Origin: Cupriavidus consociatus
GTDB lineage: Bacteria; Pseudomonadota; Gammaproteobacteria; Burkholderiales; Burkholderiaceae
Length of the DNA stretch: 49,460 bases
NCBI RefSeq assembly: GCF_017814975.1
Contig: NZ_JAGIQA010000038.1
Span: forward strand, 1 to 49,460
Direction: 5' to 3'
Under the pieces are notes generated by a model. The model had not been told where the DNA came from and ran no database searches. It saw only the letters and a list, made by a program, of their open reading frames with translations. A program made the position numbers and the translations under genes. This document shows, piece after piece, positions 7,019 to 14,843 of this stretch; the stretch's first letter is position 1, and each line of letters starts with the position of its first letter.

Positions 7019-8176
7019 ATGGGTATCAGGATCGATTTCCGGGGAAAAATCAGGAGCTACGCGTTCCCCGCGCGGCTGGAAGGCGAGCTCATCGCGCTGT
7101 TCGAGGACAACGTGGACCGTGTAATCAGTAGGTCGAGGCGCAGCAGAAATGCGCTGAGCATCAAGACGCAGGAGTATCGCCTTCTCAATGTCTGCGCCGC
7201 AGTGCGCGAGCTGCGGCAGGAGGGTGGCTATGCGGTTGAATCTCCGTGGTCAATTCGGAACAAGCACGTCCAATGGTTGGTTGAAAGCTGGGTTCGGAAA
7301 GGGCAAACAGCGGGAACGATCGAAAACAAGCTCACCTATCTGCGCGCGATGGCTGAGTTCATGAACAAGCCGTATTTGATCAAGACGCTTGCTGAATACG
7401 TCGATCGCACTGAGCATGGGCTCGTTCGCCACTATGTTGCCCAAGAAGACAAGTCTTGGTCGGGGAATGGCATCGACATTGAGGCGAAGATCGCGGAGAT
7501 TGAGAGGACTGATGAGTGGGTAGGCATTCAGCTTCGCTTGATGTGGCTGTTTGGCCTGCGTGTTGAGGAATCCGCAAAGCTTCAGCCAGGCGCGGCGGTG
7601 CGCGGCGGCACGCTGCACGTCGAACGCGGAACGAAGGGTGGGCGGAAGCGAGAGGTCTTAATCGACATGCCGGAGACACAGTACCCGTTGCTTGCCAGAG
7701 CGGCGTCGCTTGCCAATCTCAGGACGGGCTCAACCACCCCGGCGGACTATACACTTGACCTATGGATGAGCCATTTCTATGAGGTACTGCGAAAGCATGG
7801 TCTGGTAAGGAAGGAGACGGGCTGCACTGCGCACGGCCTGCGCCATGAATATCTCCAGGGGCTGTACCAGCGCAGTACCGGCGATGCTGCGCCGGTCAAG
7901 CGAGGCGCGCGGCTCGCCAGTCGTGAGGTGCATGAGGAGGGACAGCGCATCGTTGCCGAAGCCGCTGGGCATAGTCGTCCCACTAAGTCGAACGCGTACT
8001 TAAGTACATACGCCGTTCAGGAGCGACTCTCCAAACCGGTTGTCAAGCCTGGGCAGGCGGCGTTGGCACTTGCAGCAGCCAACGGAAACAAATCCCACGC
8101 TGCGCTTGCGCTTGGCATCAGCCGCCGCTCGCTGTACCGACTCTTGGACAGCTACGCCGCGGGAGATCAGTCGTGA
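7019..8176 (+). CDS. tyrosine recombinase (integrase) with C-terminal helix-turn-helix
   Basis: 385 residues. The catalytic set of the tyrosine recombinase family can be traced: Arg in FGLRVEES (about 181), Lys in GTKGGRKRE (about 206), His-x-x-Arg in AHGLRHEY (272-275), His in AAGHSRPT (318) and the nucleophile in SNAYLSTY (Tyr 327). An N-terminal core-binding region precedes them. After the active site there is an extra segment (about 345-380) reading AANGNKSHAALALGISRRSL, which looks like a Fis-type helix-turn-helix. That is unusual for this family and could let the enzyme bind a second site or regulate its own gene. It may resolve multimers or integrate the element; no attachment site was identified. 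A strong terminator follows at 8327. Confidence 0.85.
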   Translation: MGIRIDFRGKIRSYAFPARLEGELIALFEDNVDRVISRSRRSRNALSIKTQEYRLLNVCAAVRELRQEGGYAVESPWSIRNKHVQWLVESWVRKGQTAGTIENKLTYLRAMAEFMNKPYLIKTLAEYVDRTEHGLVRHYVAQEDKSWSGNGIDIEAKIAEIERTDEWVGIQLRLMWLFGLRVEESAKLQPGAAVRGGTLHVERGTKGGRKREVLIDMPETQYPLLARAASLANLRTGSTTPADYTLDLWMSHFYEVLRKHGLVRKETGCTAHGLRHEYLQGLYQRSTGDAAPVKRGARLASREVHEEGQRIVAEAAGHSRPTKSNAYLSTYAVQERLSKPVVKPGQAALALAAANGNKSHAALALGISRRSLYRLLDSYAAGDQS

Positions 8177-8198
8177 AGGTGGCGCGGCGAGTCGCGAG

Positions 8199-8297
8199 GT
8201 GAACGCGCTGTATTGGATTCTGGTGTTGATGTCCTTCGGGCTGTTGTTGGCTCTGAGGCCTGGCCGGCGCTTCTTCGGACTACCATCGCGATCTTGA
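8199..8297 (+). CDS. possible 32-residue membrane peptide
   Basis: GTG start followed by NALYWILVLMSFGLLLALRP and a short basic tail ending GRRFFGLPSRS. The hydrophobic stretch is a good membrane helix and the positive tail would stay in the cytoplasm. GAGG lies immediately before the GTG, which is closer than ideal. It sits between the recombinase stop and the terminator, in the same direction. Small membrane peptides occur elsewhere in this window (18647, 35705), which makes it more believable, but it could be chance. Confidence 0.35.
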   Translation: MNALYWILVLMSFGLLLALRPGRRFFGLPSRS

Positions 8298-8326
8298 TGG
8301 GGAGTGCCTGCGATGGGCCTCACAGT

Positions 8327-8364
8327 ACGAAAGGCACGCCTCTGGACGTGCCTTTCGTGTTTTT
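8327..8364 (+). terminator. terminator after the recombinase
   Basis: ACGAAAGGCACG (8327-8338) pairs perfectly with CGTGCCTTTCGT (8347-8358) across an 8-base loop, followed by GTTTTT. Confidence 0.9.
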
Positions 8365-8382
8365 GGAAGGAACATGTTCCTT
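8363..8382. repeat. palindromic repeat, copy 2 of 3
   Basis: TTGGAA followed by the GGAACATGTTCC core and TT. The perfectly symmetric part is 16 bp (8367-8382). It lies just past the T-tract of the recombinase terminator and 16 bases before the end of the convergent leftward nuclease pseudogene. Confidence 0.8.
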
Positions 8383-8397
8383 ATGTCCGGGCGCCCC

Positions 8398-9289
8398 CTA
8401 ACGGGCAAATGCGAGAGCCATGGCAAACGTTCCCGGGTGTCGTACGAGGTGAGCGAGCGATTGCGCGTCGCGCTTTGCGCTCACGGCGTCGCCGGACAAG
8501 AGCCATGGGAAGGCGACGCGGCGCGCAGGCTTTTCGCCGGGGTGTGGAGTAGGCGGGGGAAGGTCGATCGGCGCCGTGCGCGCAGCGCCTGCCAACGCCG
8601 GGAAGGGATCGACCCTCGCGAAGTGGACAAGCTCGGCGATGCTCACCACGCTGTATGCCGGCGTCGCATCGTTGCGAACGACATAGGCCGCGGCACCGAC
8701 GCCCGGCACGTAGATCGCTTTCCACAGATACCCAGGTACCCGGACACGTCCGTTGAGCGTGGGGCTGTCCTCGGTGAACGCCGGACCTGTGACAACTTGG
8801 ATGGAGCCGTGCTCGCGTGCGAGCCTGCGCGTGGACGTCTCGAGATGACTCCACGTCCGGCGGTTGGACACGCTGTGCTGCGGCACGATGTTGGCAAGGC
8901 TGAAGCTCTCTGCCTGCGAGGCTTTGTCGGCAAAGTCCCCGCTCGCTGACCGCGGTCGTAGCCCGAGCGGGCGTAGTCCTGCAACCTGGCCCGGTCCGCA
9001 GCAGGCAGCCGGCCTTCTTCGTAGAAGTCGCTGTCGCGCGGCAGCTTGCGGGCCGCCTCCACCGCTGTGGGAGTCAGCCGCTCGGCCGACCACAGCGCCG
9101 TGCGGGTGCTGGGCGAGTAGAGCACCGCATAGGCGCGAAAGCAGAGGAGCCGTGTATCCCGTGCCGCCTCGGGAACGGCCGGCTGGCCCGCTGACAGCAC
9201 GTGCGGGCAGGGCGCGGCGTCTTTGGCAACGGCTGCGGTTGCTGCGCCCAGAGCGAGCAAAAGGGCGATGAAGGAGCGGAAGACCCCAT
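8398..9289 (-). pseudogene. DNA/RNA non-specific endonuclease, frameshifted at the active site
   Basis: Two overlapping frames together make a secreted NUC-type endonuclease. The upstream frame (start near 9289-9260) carries a signal-like segment (FIALLLALGAATAAVA) and continues to ARSGYDRG. The downstream frame resumes at SGDFADKASQAESFSLANIV and runs to 8398. The family motif is DRGHMAPSGD, so the break removes the catalytic His-containing part; about 7 bases seem to be missing near 8945. A second lesion is possible at the start, where the signal peptide is out of frame with the best ATG (9289-9287) by one base in a G-run. An intact enzyme would degrade nucleic acid in the periplasm or medium. 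As it stands it should be inactive. Confidence 0.75.
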
Positions 9290-9318
9290 CAGGGAGGAAG
9301 GTAAGTGAACACCCTTCC

Positions 9319-9345
9319 AGCTCGCCAGCCCAGCGCAGAAGTCAA
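9319..9345 (-). promoter_or_regulatory. decayed copy of the leftward promoter, before the nuclease pseudogene
   Basis: On the minus strand TTGACTT (9345-9339) is intact and the spacer resembles the other copies, but the -10 position reads CGAGCT instead of TANNNT. It may be a mutated promoter. It could also be a protein-binding site rather than a promoter. Confidence 0.3.
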
Positions 9346-9349
9346 GGCG

Positions 9350-9937
9350 TCACGGCTGCCAATGGTCTGGCACGCCATCGATGGCCTTGCCGATGAATTC
9401 GTGCAAGTCGAGGAGCGGCCATTCCCGGTCGGCCAGTGCCTCTTCTGCGATCTCGGCGCACAGCGCCGGCACCGGCTCGAAGCGGACCATGGGCGCGCCG
9501 TCGACGTAGATGATCTTGGCGCGCTGGAGCAGTTTCTGATAGCGGGCAGCCTGCGACACCACGGTCTCGGGTGGGTCCACGTGCTTGAAGTCGTACCCGG
9601 GTTGGGCGAGAGCCGCGGCCATGGCGGCGAACTTGGGGCCAACCGTCTCCCAGTCCGAGGTGGTCGCCGCGAGCAGGTTCAGGAAATAGGGGATGTCTGA
9701 GCTGGTGAGCGCGCGGCGCGACATCATGGATACGGCTTCCTGGTCGGCAGGGCGATGTTCGATGCGGCTATTCCAGATGGCGCTTAGCCGGGTGAAGGCG
9801 GTGTTCTTGTCCGCATCCATGGTGACGGGAGGCGTCGAGATGCCGCATTCTTCACAGACGATGACCGCCTGGAGACGGCCGGCGATATAGGTGGGGGCGC
9901 CATCGCAGTGGGCGCATTGTAGGAGGCCGCTGGGCAT
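9350..9937 (-). CDS. Lar-like zinc-ribbon protein (restriction alleviation family)
   Basis: 195 residues. The N-terminal 55 residues have the Lar/zinc-ribbon layout: CAHC near residue 8, CEEC near residue 28, then TRLSAIWNSR, matching the family pattern of two CxxC pairs followed by an Ala-x-x-x-Trp-Asn-x-Arg end. Lar of the Rac prophage modulates type I restriction. The remaining 140 residues are helical and not recognised, so this is a larger protein than classical Lar. Unlike most long genes of this leftward cluster it is uninterrupted. The ribosome binding site is poor, suggesting either coupling to an upstream gene or a slightly different start. It would fit an anti-restriction role beside the methyltransferase. 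Confidence 0.6.
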   Translation of the reverse strand: MPSGLLQCAHCDGAPTYIAGRLQAVIVCEECGISTPPVTMDADKNTAFTRLSAIWNSRIEHRPADQEAVSMMSRRALTSSDIPYFLNLLAATTSDWETVGPKFAAMAAALAQPGYDFKHVDPPETVVSQAARYQKLLQRAKIIYVDGAPMVRFEPVPALCAEIAEEALADREWPLLDLHEFIGKAIDGVPDHWQP

Positions 9938-10033
9938 GGGAAAAGATGAGGGTCGGGAAATGCCGGCATTATGCCTGCCCCGAGGGCGGCGCCCAGCGGT
10001 CCAGTGCGATGAAGCGTTCGAACAGCGGTCCTG

Positions 10034-10278
10034 CTAAACCGCGTCGATGGCCAGATAGCCGGCTGTGGTGTTCAGGACTTCCTGGCGGGCGGTGTTCTCG
10101 AAGCCCTGCAGGATCTCGGCATGGTCGCGTAGCGCGGCGCCGATCTGCCAGAACTCGTTGAGCCAATGGCCGGGTGGGCCCATGGGGCCCCCAACTGGCC
10201 GGTGGTGATCGCCCCCCGAATGGCGAGGACGGTCTCCGGTTCCGGGTATTCGCGTTCGTTGTCGTTGTACTGCGGCAT
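10034..10278 (-). pseudogene. small hypothetical gene with a frameshift
   Basis: The frame starting at 10278 reads MPQYNDNEREYPEPETVLAI and goes on to GAITTGQLG. The convincing continuation (HWLNEFWQIGAALRDHAEIL, ending AGYLAIDAV at 10034) lies in another frame. The shift falls in the run of G and C bases around 10168-10195. Intact, the protein would have about 81 residues. It starts two bases after the methyltransferase stop, so it was the next gene in the same operon. Function unknown. Confidence 0.55.
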
Positions 10279-10280
10279 GC

Positions 10281-11523
10281 CTATCTCGGTTGGGTGGCCC
10301 ATTGTAGGGCCGGGTGCATCTGGAAGCCGTCGGCTTGCCGGAACAGTTCGGCGGCGCCTCGGACATACTGAAGAATCCACGCGGTTGCGATCCATCGCCT
10401 GCCAAGTCGCTCGGCAGCCAGGCCTGTGCGGATCGTCCCGCCGAAAGGATCGACCACCAGGTCGCCCGGTCTGGACAGGAACCGCGTGAAGAAATCCGGA
10501 ATGTCGGTCGGCTGCATGGCGCCGTGGGTCGGCAGGCCGAGCGACTGGGCGGCCCGGCGGTAAGCCCGGGTGTCCGCGCAGTTGTGGCCACGCTCGATGA
10601 CATTGCGAGGCAGCCGGCCGGCAGTCTGGTTGCCAAAGGCGCTCGCTCGAATACGGTAGGCACCGTCGCCGTACACCGCGTTGCGAGCCTCGCCGCCGGC
10701 GGCCATCAGTTGTCGGTGCCGGGCGGTGTGGGCCTCGAGGAGCTGGCGGTTGTCCGCGCGCACGCACGAGGGATCGTTGGTGAACCACAGCACTGGTTCG
10801 TAGGCGGAGGCGAGCTGGACACGGTCGACGCAGGCCCATCGGGTCGGCCCGGGCGGCTTGCTGTAGTTGACCCAGGGGACGCGGCCCATCAGGGAAAGGC
10901 CAAGCCGGTCATGCAAGGCCAGCGTGAGGCGCTCTATATAGAGCGAGCGGGCTGGGCTGCGCGGCTCGACGATGTCGTTCGACACATTGAGGACAATGCT
11001 GCCGCCCGGCACAAGCCCTGCAACGATCGGCTCGAGGGCCTCGCACAGGATCGACATACTGCGCTTCCGTGGGATTGCCGTAGGCCCGGGCCTGGCGCAG
11101 CGGGTATGGCGGCGAGGTGACGCACAGCGCAATCGGTTCGCCAAGGCCGCGGAAGATTTCCTCGTGGCGCGCCCAGACGGCCACACCCAGGGTGGTGCTG
11201 AAGGCGACAAGCCGAACGCCGTCGGCGGCGCGGTCGAGCTCGTTCGTGACAGGCTGCGTCAGCCGCCAGAAACCGGCGCGGTCCGGAATGCGCTCCACGA
11301 CGCCAATGGCCTTCAGCGTCTGCTGATGCCAGCGCACGGCGCGCTTGAACGGGGTGTGCAGGGTGCCAGCGGCGCCGATCGGGACTTTGGCTTGAGCCTG
11401 GGCGAGGTCGATCCCGGCTGCGGTCGCCACCGCATCGTAGAGCTGGGCGGTGGCGATGCCTTCGGCTGGCGCGTCGGCGAACGCTGCTACCACGTGTCCG
11501 AACAGGTTCAACTGCTCCATCAT
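10281..11523 (-). pseudogene. beta-class DNA methyltransferase, frameshifted
   Basis: The upstream frame starts MMEQLNLFGHVVAAF at 11523, overlapping the preceding stop by ATGA, and contains the catalytic motif TSPPYPLRQARAYGNPTEAQ. After YVD it runs out of frame. Coding continues in the next frame from ILCEALEPIVAGLVPGG through VDPFGGTIRTGLAAERLGRR, the AdoMet-binding motif. Catalytic motif before AdoMet motif is the beta-class order, and TSPPY suggests an N4-cytosine or N6-adenine enzyme. The lesion is at about 11050-11056 and fits loss of two bases or gain of one. The N-terminal region before the catalytic motif looks like a helical or winged domain. In this state the two halves cannot form one polypeptide. 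Confidence 0.8.
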
Positions 11524-12641
11524 GCAGCGCCCCGTGCAAGCGCACGCTCGCATGCTGCCGCGACGTCGAGCGACGTCACAGGGAAGGCGTCGTGCACGGC
11601 GCCGTCGAGCAGCCGGCCCGCCGCTTTCTTGCCCACCGCGTGCATCACCGTCACGGGGAACCGGCCCTCGTCGCGGGCGCGCATGAAATCTTGACCGCGC
11701 TCGAGCTGCGCGCCATGCCTGTCGAGGCAAATTCCGCCGGCGATCCACGTCGCGGCCTTGCTCACCCATTGCTCATAGCTGGCGAACTCGCGGAAGACCG
11801 GCTCACTGGAGGAACCCGCCACGACTGCCGTGTGCCAGTGCCCCCATTGCTTGAACAGGAAGGGCACGCCGGCTGCCGCGCATTGGTCACGCAACGAGCG
11901 CGGCCATGCCGGATGCATTGGGCGGGCGCCCGTGCCGCTCTCACCGCCCACGATGACCCAGTCCAGGGAGCCCGGCGCATAGTCGTTGCCGGAGGTATGC
12001 AGCAGTTCACCGGTCAGAGTCGAGAACACGTCGACATGCCCGAGCAGCGGTTCCATGGAGAGGAAGCGCGTCTTTGCCGGCGTGCGCAGAAGCTTTGGGA
12101 TGTCGCGGTCGGCTTCCACCTGGTTCACCACGGTTGCGCCCAGCCAGATATCGGCGGGGGCATTGCCGGCGATCCACGTAGCCAGCCACGGAACGAGGGG
12201 ATTGTCCGCACAGTCGTCGCGCAGCATCAGCGTGTTGAACGCATCGCACAATCGCTTCGTCGCGTTGCCGATGCGCTTGGTTAGCACGAGCTTGTCCAGG
12301 TTCGGCGTCTGGCGCCAGGCATCGAGCATATCGATGAACCACTCGATCGGCACCTCGTTGTCGAACACATCGGCCAGACTCGCGCAGAAGACGCGTTGCC
12401 GGCGCCCGTGTACCGTGGCGAAGGCGTCGTGCGCAGCGTTCCAGTGCAAGGGCTTGCGCCAGTTGGCGGCGGATGTGCGCCGGCGGGGCGCACCGGGGCC
12501 CCAGTTTTGGGATTGGCCACTGCCGAAGCGTGCGTTGCGGGCCTCAGCGTAGCAGTGGTCGCAGCCGGGGCCAACCCGCTGGCAGCCTTCCCATGGATTC
12601 CAGCTGTGGTCGGTCCATTCGATCTTGGTGTTTTCGCTCAT
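11520..12641 (-). CDS. phage Gp37/Gp68 (DUF5131) family protein
   Basis: 373 residues, uninterrupted. The N-terminus has the hallmark IEWTDHSWNPWEGCQRVGPG followed by CDHCYAE, a Cys-x-x-Cys cluster like that of radical-SAM-related proteins. Further family segments are WRKPLHWN, VFCASLADVFDNEVP, WIVGGESG-like VIVGGESGTGARPM and FLFKQWGHW. The biochemical role of this family is not established to my knowledge, although it is frequent on phages and plasmids. It starts four bases inside the end of the preceding gene (ATGA) and ends overlapping the methyltransferase start the same way, so the genes were translationally coupled. It is the longest intact gene in a cluster otherwise full of frameshifts. 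Confidence 0.88.
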   Translation of the reverse strand: MSENTKIEWTDHSWNPWEGCQRVGPGCDHCYAEARNARFGSGQSQNWGPGAPRRRTSAANWRKPLHWNAAHDAFATVHGRRQRVFCASLADVFDNEVPIEWFIDMLDAWRQTPNLDKLVLTKRIGNATKRLCDAFNTLMLRDDCADNPLVPWLATWIAGNAPADIWLGATVVNQVEADRDIPKLLRTPAKTRFLSMEPLLGHVDVFSTLTGELLHTSGNDYAPGSLDWVIVGGESGTGARPMHPAWPRSLRDQCAAAGVPFLFKQWGHWHTAVVAGSSSEPVFREFASYEQWVSKAATWIAGGICLDRHGAQLERGQDFMRARDEGRFPVTVMHAVGKKAAGRLLDGAVHDAFPVTSLDVAAACERALARGAA

Positions 12642-13009
12642 TTCGTTTTCTCGAACATGTCCATGGTTCGGGTGTCCCGGGTATGGGATGGAAAAGCAAA
12701 ATCCCTGGCCTGCCGATTCGCGGCTGTGCCGGTGTCTGTGGCGAAAGAGGAATCAGCCACCGAGGATGATTCGTGCGGACACTCGCAGTGCTGCGTGAGC
12801 GCATGGGCGAAATGCCGGGCGTAGGTTGAGACGGCACGCCAATACGCCGCCATGGGGCCTTTGCGACGGCGCCAGGACAATTCGGCTTCGGCGTTCGATG
12901 CCTCGCGCAGTTCGCGGAGCACCGCAGCGATGGCTCGGCGTTGCTCTGGTGGGAGGCGCAGGAGCTGCTGTGCAGCAGGTAGACGCAGGAGGGGATTGAT
13001 GTAGCCCAT
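12638..13009 (-). CDS. hypothetical protein (123 aa)
   Basis: A 123-residue protein starting MGYINPLLRLPAAQQLLRLP. The N-terminal half is helical with many Arg and Leu (PPEQRRAIAAVLRELREASN). The C-terminal half holds a few Cys/His residues (HALTQHCECPHESS) that are not a clear metal site. It overlaps the DUF5131 gene by ATGA. A leftward promoter (13065-13039) sits 30-56 bases upstream, so a transcription unit can start here. Family not recognised. Confidence 0.6.
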   Translation of the reverse strand: MGYINPLLRLPAAQQLLRLPPEQRRAIAAVLRELREASNAEAELSWRRRKGPMAAYWRAVSTYARHFAHALTQHCECPHESSSVADSSFATDTGTAANRQARDFAFPSHTRDTRTMDMFEKTK

Positions 13010-13038
13010 CGGGTCGGTGGAAGGTGAGGGATGCTTCC

Positions 13039-13065
13039 AGCCTATCCAATCGCGGGCAAAGTCAA
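13039..13065 (-). promoter_or_regulatory. leftward promoter before the 12638-13009 gene
   Basis: On the minus strand, TTGACT (13065-13060), 15 bases, TAGGCT (13044-13039), the same arrangement as at parM and at 17864-17838. It lies in the 75-base gap between two genes of the leftward cluster. Confidence 0.5.
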
Positions 13066-13084
13066 GCGGGTGCAGGGAGACCCG

Positions 13085-13400
13085 TCACGTGGGTGCCGAA
13101 AGGCCGAACTTCGCCGCGGCGGCTCTAAGGGCGTCCACGTCGATATCGCCGGAGGCGATGACAGCGAGGACTTCCTCGGCAAATCCATACAGTGCAGTGA
13201 GTTCGTCAGCGACGATCTCGCCGACGTAGAGATAGAGTTCAAGGGGGCATTCGCCGGACCATGGTGGTCTCTGTCGCCATGCACGCCAGCAGGGACTCGG
13301 CGTGCTCGGGACCGATGCCGAGATGCCGCTGGACAAGCGGGACAGACGCGGCGCGGTACTGATGCACCAAACGGATGGCCTTCAGATAGATTCCGTCCAT
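13085..13400 (-). pseudogene. FtsK-gamma-like winged-helix protein, frameshifted
   Basis: The frame starting at 13400 reads MDGIYLKAIRLVHQYRAASV then PLVQRHLGIGPEHAESLL, which resembles the FtsK gamma winged helix (aliphatic helix, Ala-Ser-x-x-Leu/Val-x-Gln-Arg, then x-Ile-Gly). That frame stops at 13239. A good continuation (LELYLYVGEIVADELTALYG to 13085) lies in the neighbouring frame, so one small indel at about 13245-13262 has split the gene. The intact product would have about 105 residues and probably bound DNA. It follows the 63-residue gene after two bases. Confidence 0.55.
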
Positions 13401-13402
13401 GC

Positions 13403-13594
13403 CTAGTAGCCCAGAACGTCCCGAACGGCGGCAGCCGTCGCCGGGATCGTCTCGCGCTTGTCGTAGGCGATACCGGCCATGAAGGCGACATAGGTGACGG
13501 TCAGCGTGCCATCGCCGTTGTCGACTGCTGTATTGCCGTCGTGCAGCTCGATGAACCGGATCAGCTTTGCCGGCGTTGGTACCCGCCCGCTCAT
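13403..13594 (-). CDS. hypothetical protein (63 aa)
   Basis: 63 residues starting MSGRVPTPAKLIRFIELHDG and ending AAAVRDVLGY. It is hydrophilic, with a probable beta hairpin (NGDGTLTVTYVAFMAG). The ATG overlaps the stop of the interrupted DUF1173 frame (ATGA), which supports this start. It is intact but lies downstream of the TnpB insertion, so its expression may be reduced. Not recognised. Confidence 0.55.
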   Translation of the reverse strand: MSGRVPTPAKLIRFIELHDGNTAVDNGDGTLTVTYVAFMAGIAYDKRETIPATAAAVRDVLGY

Positions 13595-13743
13595 GTAGAG
13601 CTCGGCCGGGGCAGCCGGACACACGTGATCTGCTGGTCCTGAGGGCGCCATTCGATCAACGGTACGCCGTTGGCGCGGTAGAACGCCTGCTTCTGCGCGA
13701 GCCTGGCGTCATAATCCGCGTGGCCCGTCATGCCAAGGACTTC

Positions 13744-14843
13744 GTTGACGTCCTCTCCTGCCTAAATGCAGGGGATTCCCACAGCTGGCGATGCACGTCC
13801 GCATCGGAGAATGTTCAGCGCAGCATTGGTATCCCGGTCATGCACGACACCACAGCTACTACAGGTCCACTCTCTTATTCGCAGTCCTGCGATACCTTTC
13901 GGCCGCGTCGTGCTGTCTTTCGAACCACACGCCGAACAGGACTGGGTAGAACCGCTTTCGTTCACTTCCTCAAACGTGGCCCCGTGCGCAATCGCTTTGT
14001 AGCGGAGCTTGTCCCGGAAGGACGACCAGGATGCGTCGTAGACGCTCTTCGCCATACTGGTTTTGGCGAGTTTCACAGCCGACACGTTGCCGACTGCGAT
14101 GTAGTCGAAGCGTCGAACCAGATCGAGCGCGAGCTTGTGCTGGAAGTCGGCGCGGGCATTCGCCACCTTGGCATGCAGCTTGGCAATATGCCGCTTGTGC
14201 TTTCGCGCCCGCTGCGCCTTCGCCAGCCTTTGGGCGGCATGCCGGCCAAACCGGTCATTGGGAAGTTTCTCACCGGTCGAGAGCGTGGCGAGGTCCTTCA
14301 AGCCAAGGTCGATGCCGACACCGGTTTGAATCGGGCGCGCCGGCACATCAGCTACCTCGATAACGATGTTGAGAAACCAGTTCCCGCGCGCATCCTGCGC
14401 AAAGTTTGTGCCGTCCTTGATCTTGCCGGCGGGCAACAGGCGGCTGTTGAACACACGGAAGGTATTCCCGGCAAAGCGAAACGCCTCGCCCTCTCGTTTC
14501 AGATCGCGGCCCTTCAGGGGCACCCATCCAAGGCACTTCCTGCCGCGGTATCGCAGGTAAGGACGGCGATGCTGGCTGCGCGATTTCGCGTACTGCTCGC
14601 ACGTCGCATTGACGGTGCCGGAATGGATACCGAGTTCCTTGCTGCTACCGGTGGTCAGCACATTCAGATCGAACCCGCTCGGCCATTTCTTACCCCATTT
14701 GAGCGCATGCTTCTGCGTGTCATTGCAAAAGTTCCAGACGAAGTTCACCGCTCGGCTCTGCTTGTTAAGCAGGCCGTTGAGCGACTTCACCCGGTATCGG
14801 TAGACAAGGATCATGCCGCTCATTCTAACGTGGGAGCAAGTCC
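13744..14843 (-). mobile_element. IS200/IS605-type element carrying only tnpB, copy 1
   Basis: About 1.1 kb inserted in the DUF1173 gene in the same orientation. The 3' (right) end after tnpB has the subterminal hairpin CCTGC-CTAAAT-GCAGG and the terminal GGACGTCAAC. It is shared with copy 2 up to the same base (13744 and 48609). The left end lies at about 14842. No tnpA is present. One base change in copy 1 weakens the right-end hairpin compared with copy 2. No target duplication is seen, as expected for this family. Confidence 0.85.
13762..14823 (-). CDS. tnpB: TnpB RNA-guided endonuclease family protein
   Basis: 353 residues (or 350 from the second Met). The N-terminus YRYRVKSLNGLLNKQSRAVN is typical. 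RuvC-I has the expected Asp in GVGIDLGLKD (Asp 172). The zinc ribbon is present (Cys 296 and 299, Cys 321 and 324), and RuvC-III reads HDRDTNAALNIL. At RuvC-II, where most TnpB proteins have a Glu-Asp-Leu, this one reads YIAVGNVSAVKLAKT with no acidic residue. The glutamates of FEEVNES (285-289) may replace it, as reported for rearranged TnpB lineages. TnpB cuts DNA using an RNA from the element's right end, with a guide from the flanking DNA. Here that flank is the remainder of the DUF1173 gene. Confidence 0.9.
   Translation of the reverse strand: MSGMILVYRYRVKSLNGLLNKQSRAVNFVWNFCNDTQKHALKWGKKWPSGFDLNVLTTGSSKELGIHSGTVNATCEQYAKSRSQHRRPYLRYRGRKCLGWVPLKGRDLKREGEAFRFAGNTFRVFNSRLLPAGKIKDGTNFAQDARGNWFLNIVIEVADVPARPIQTGVGIDLGLKDLATLSTGEKLPNDRFGRHAAQRLAKAQRARKHKRHIAKLHAKVANARADFQHKLALDLVRRFDYIAVGNVSAVKLAKTSMAKSVYDASWSSFRDKLRYKAIAHGATFEEVNESGSTQSCSACGSKDSTTRPKGIAGLRIREWTCSSCGVVHDRDTNAALNILRCGRASPAVGIPCI

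Noticed and set aside
10281..11523. Programmed ribosomal frameshifting in the methyltransferase
   Set aside because: No slippery heptamer is seen at the join, and neighbouring genes carry unrelated frameshifts, so decay or sequence error is more likely.
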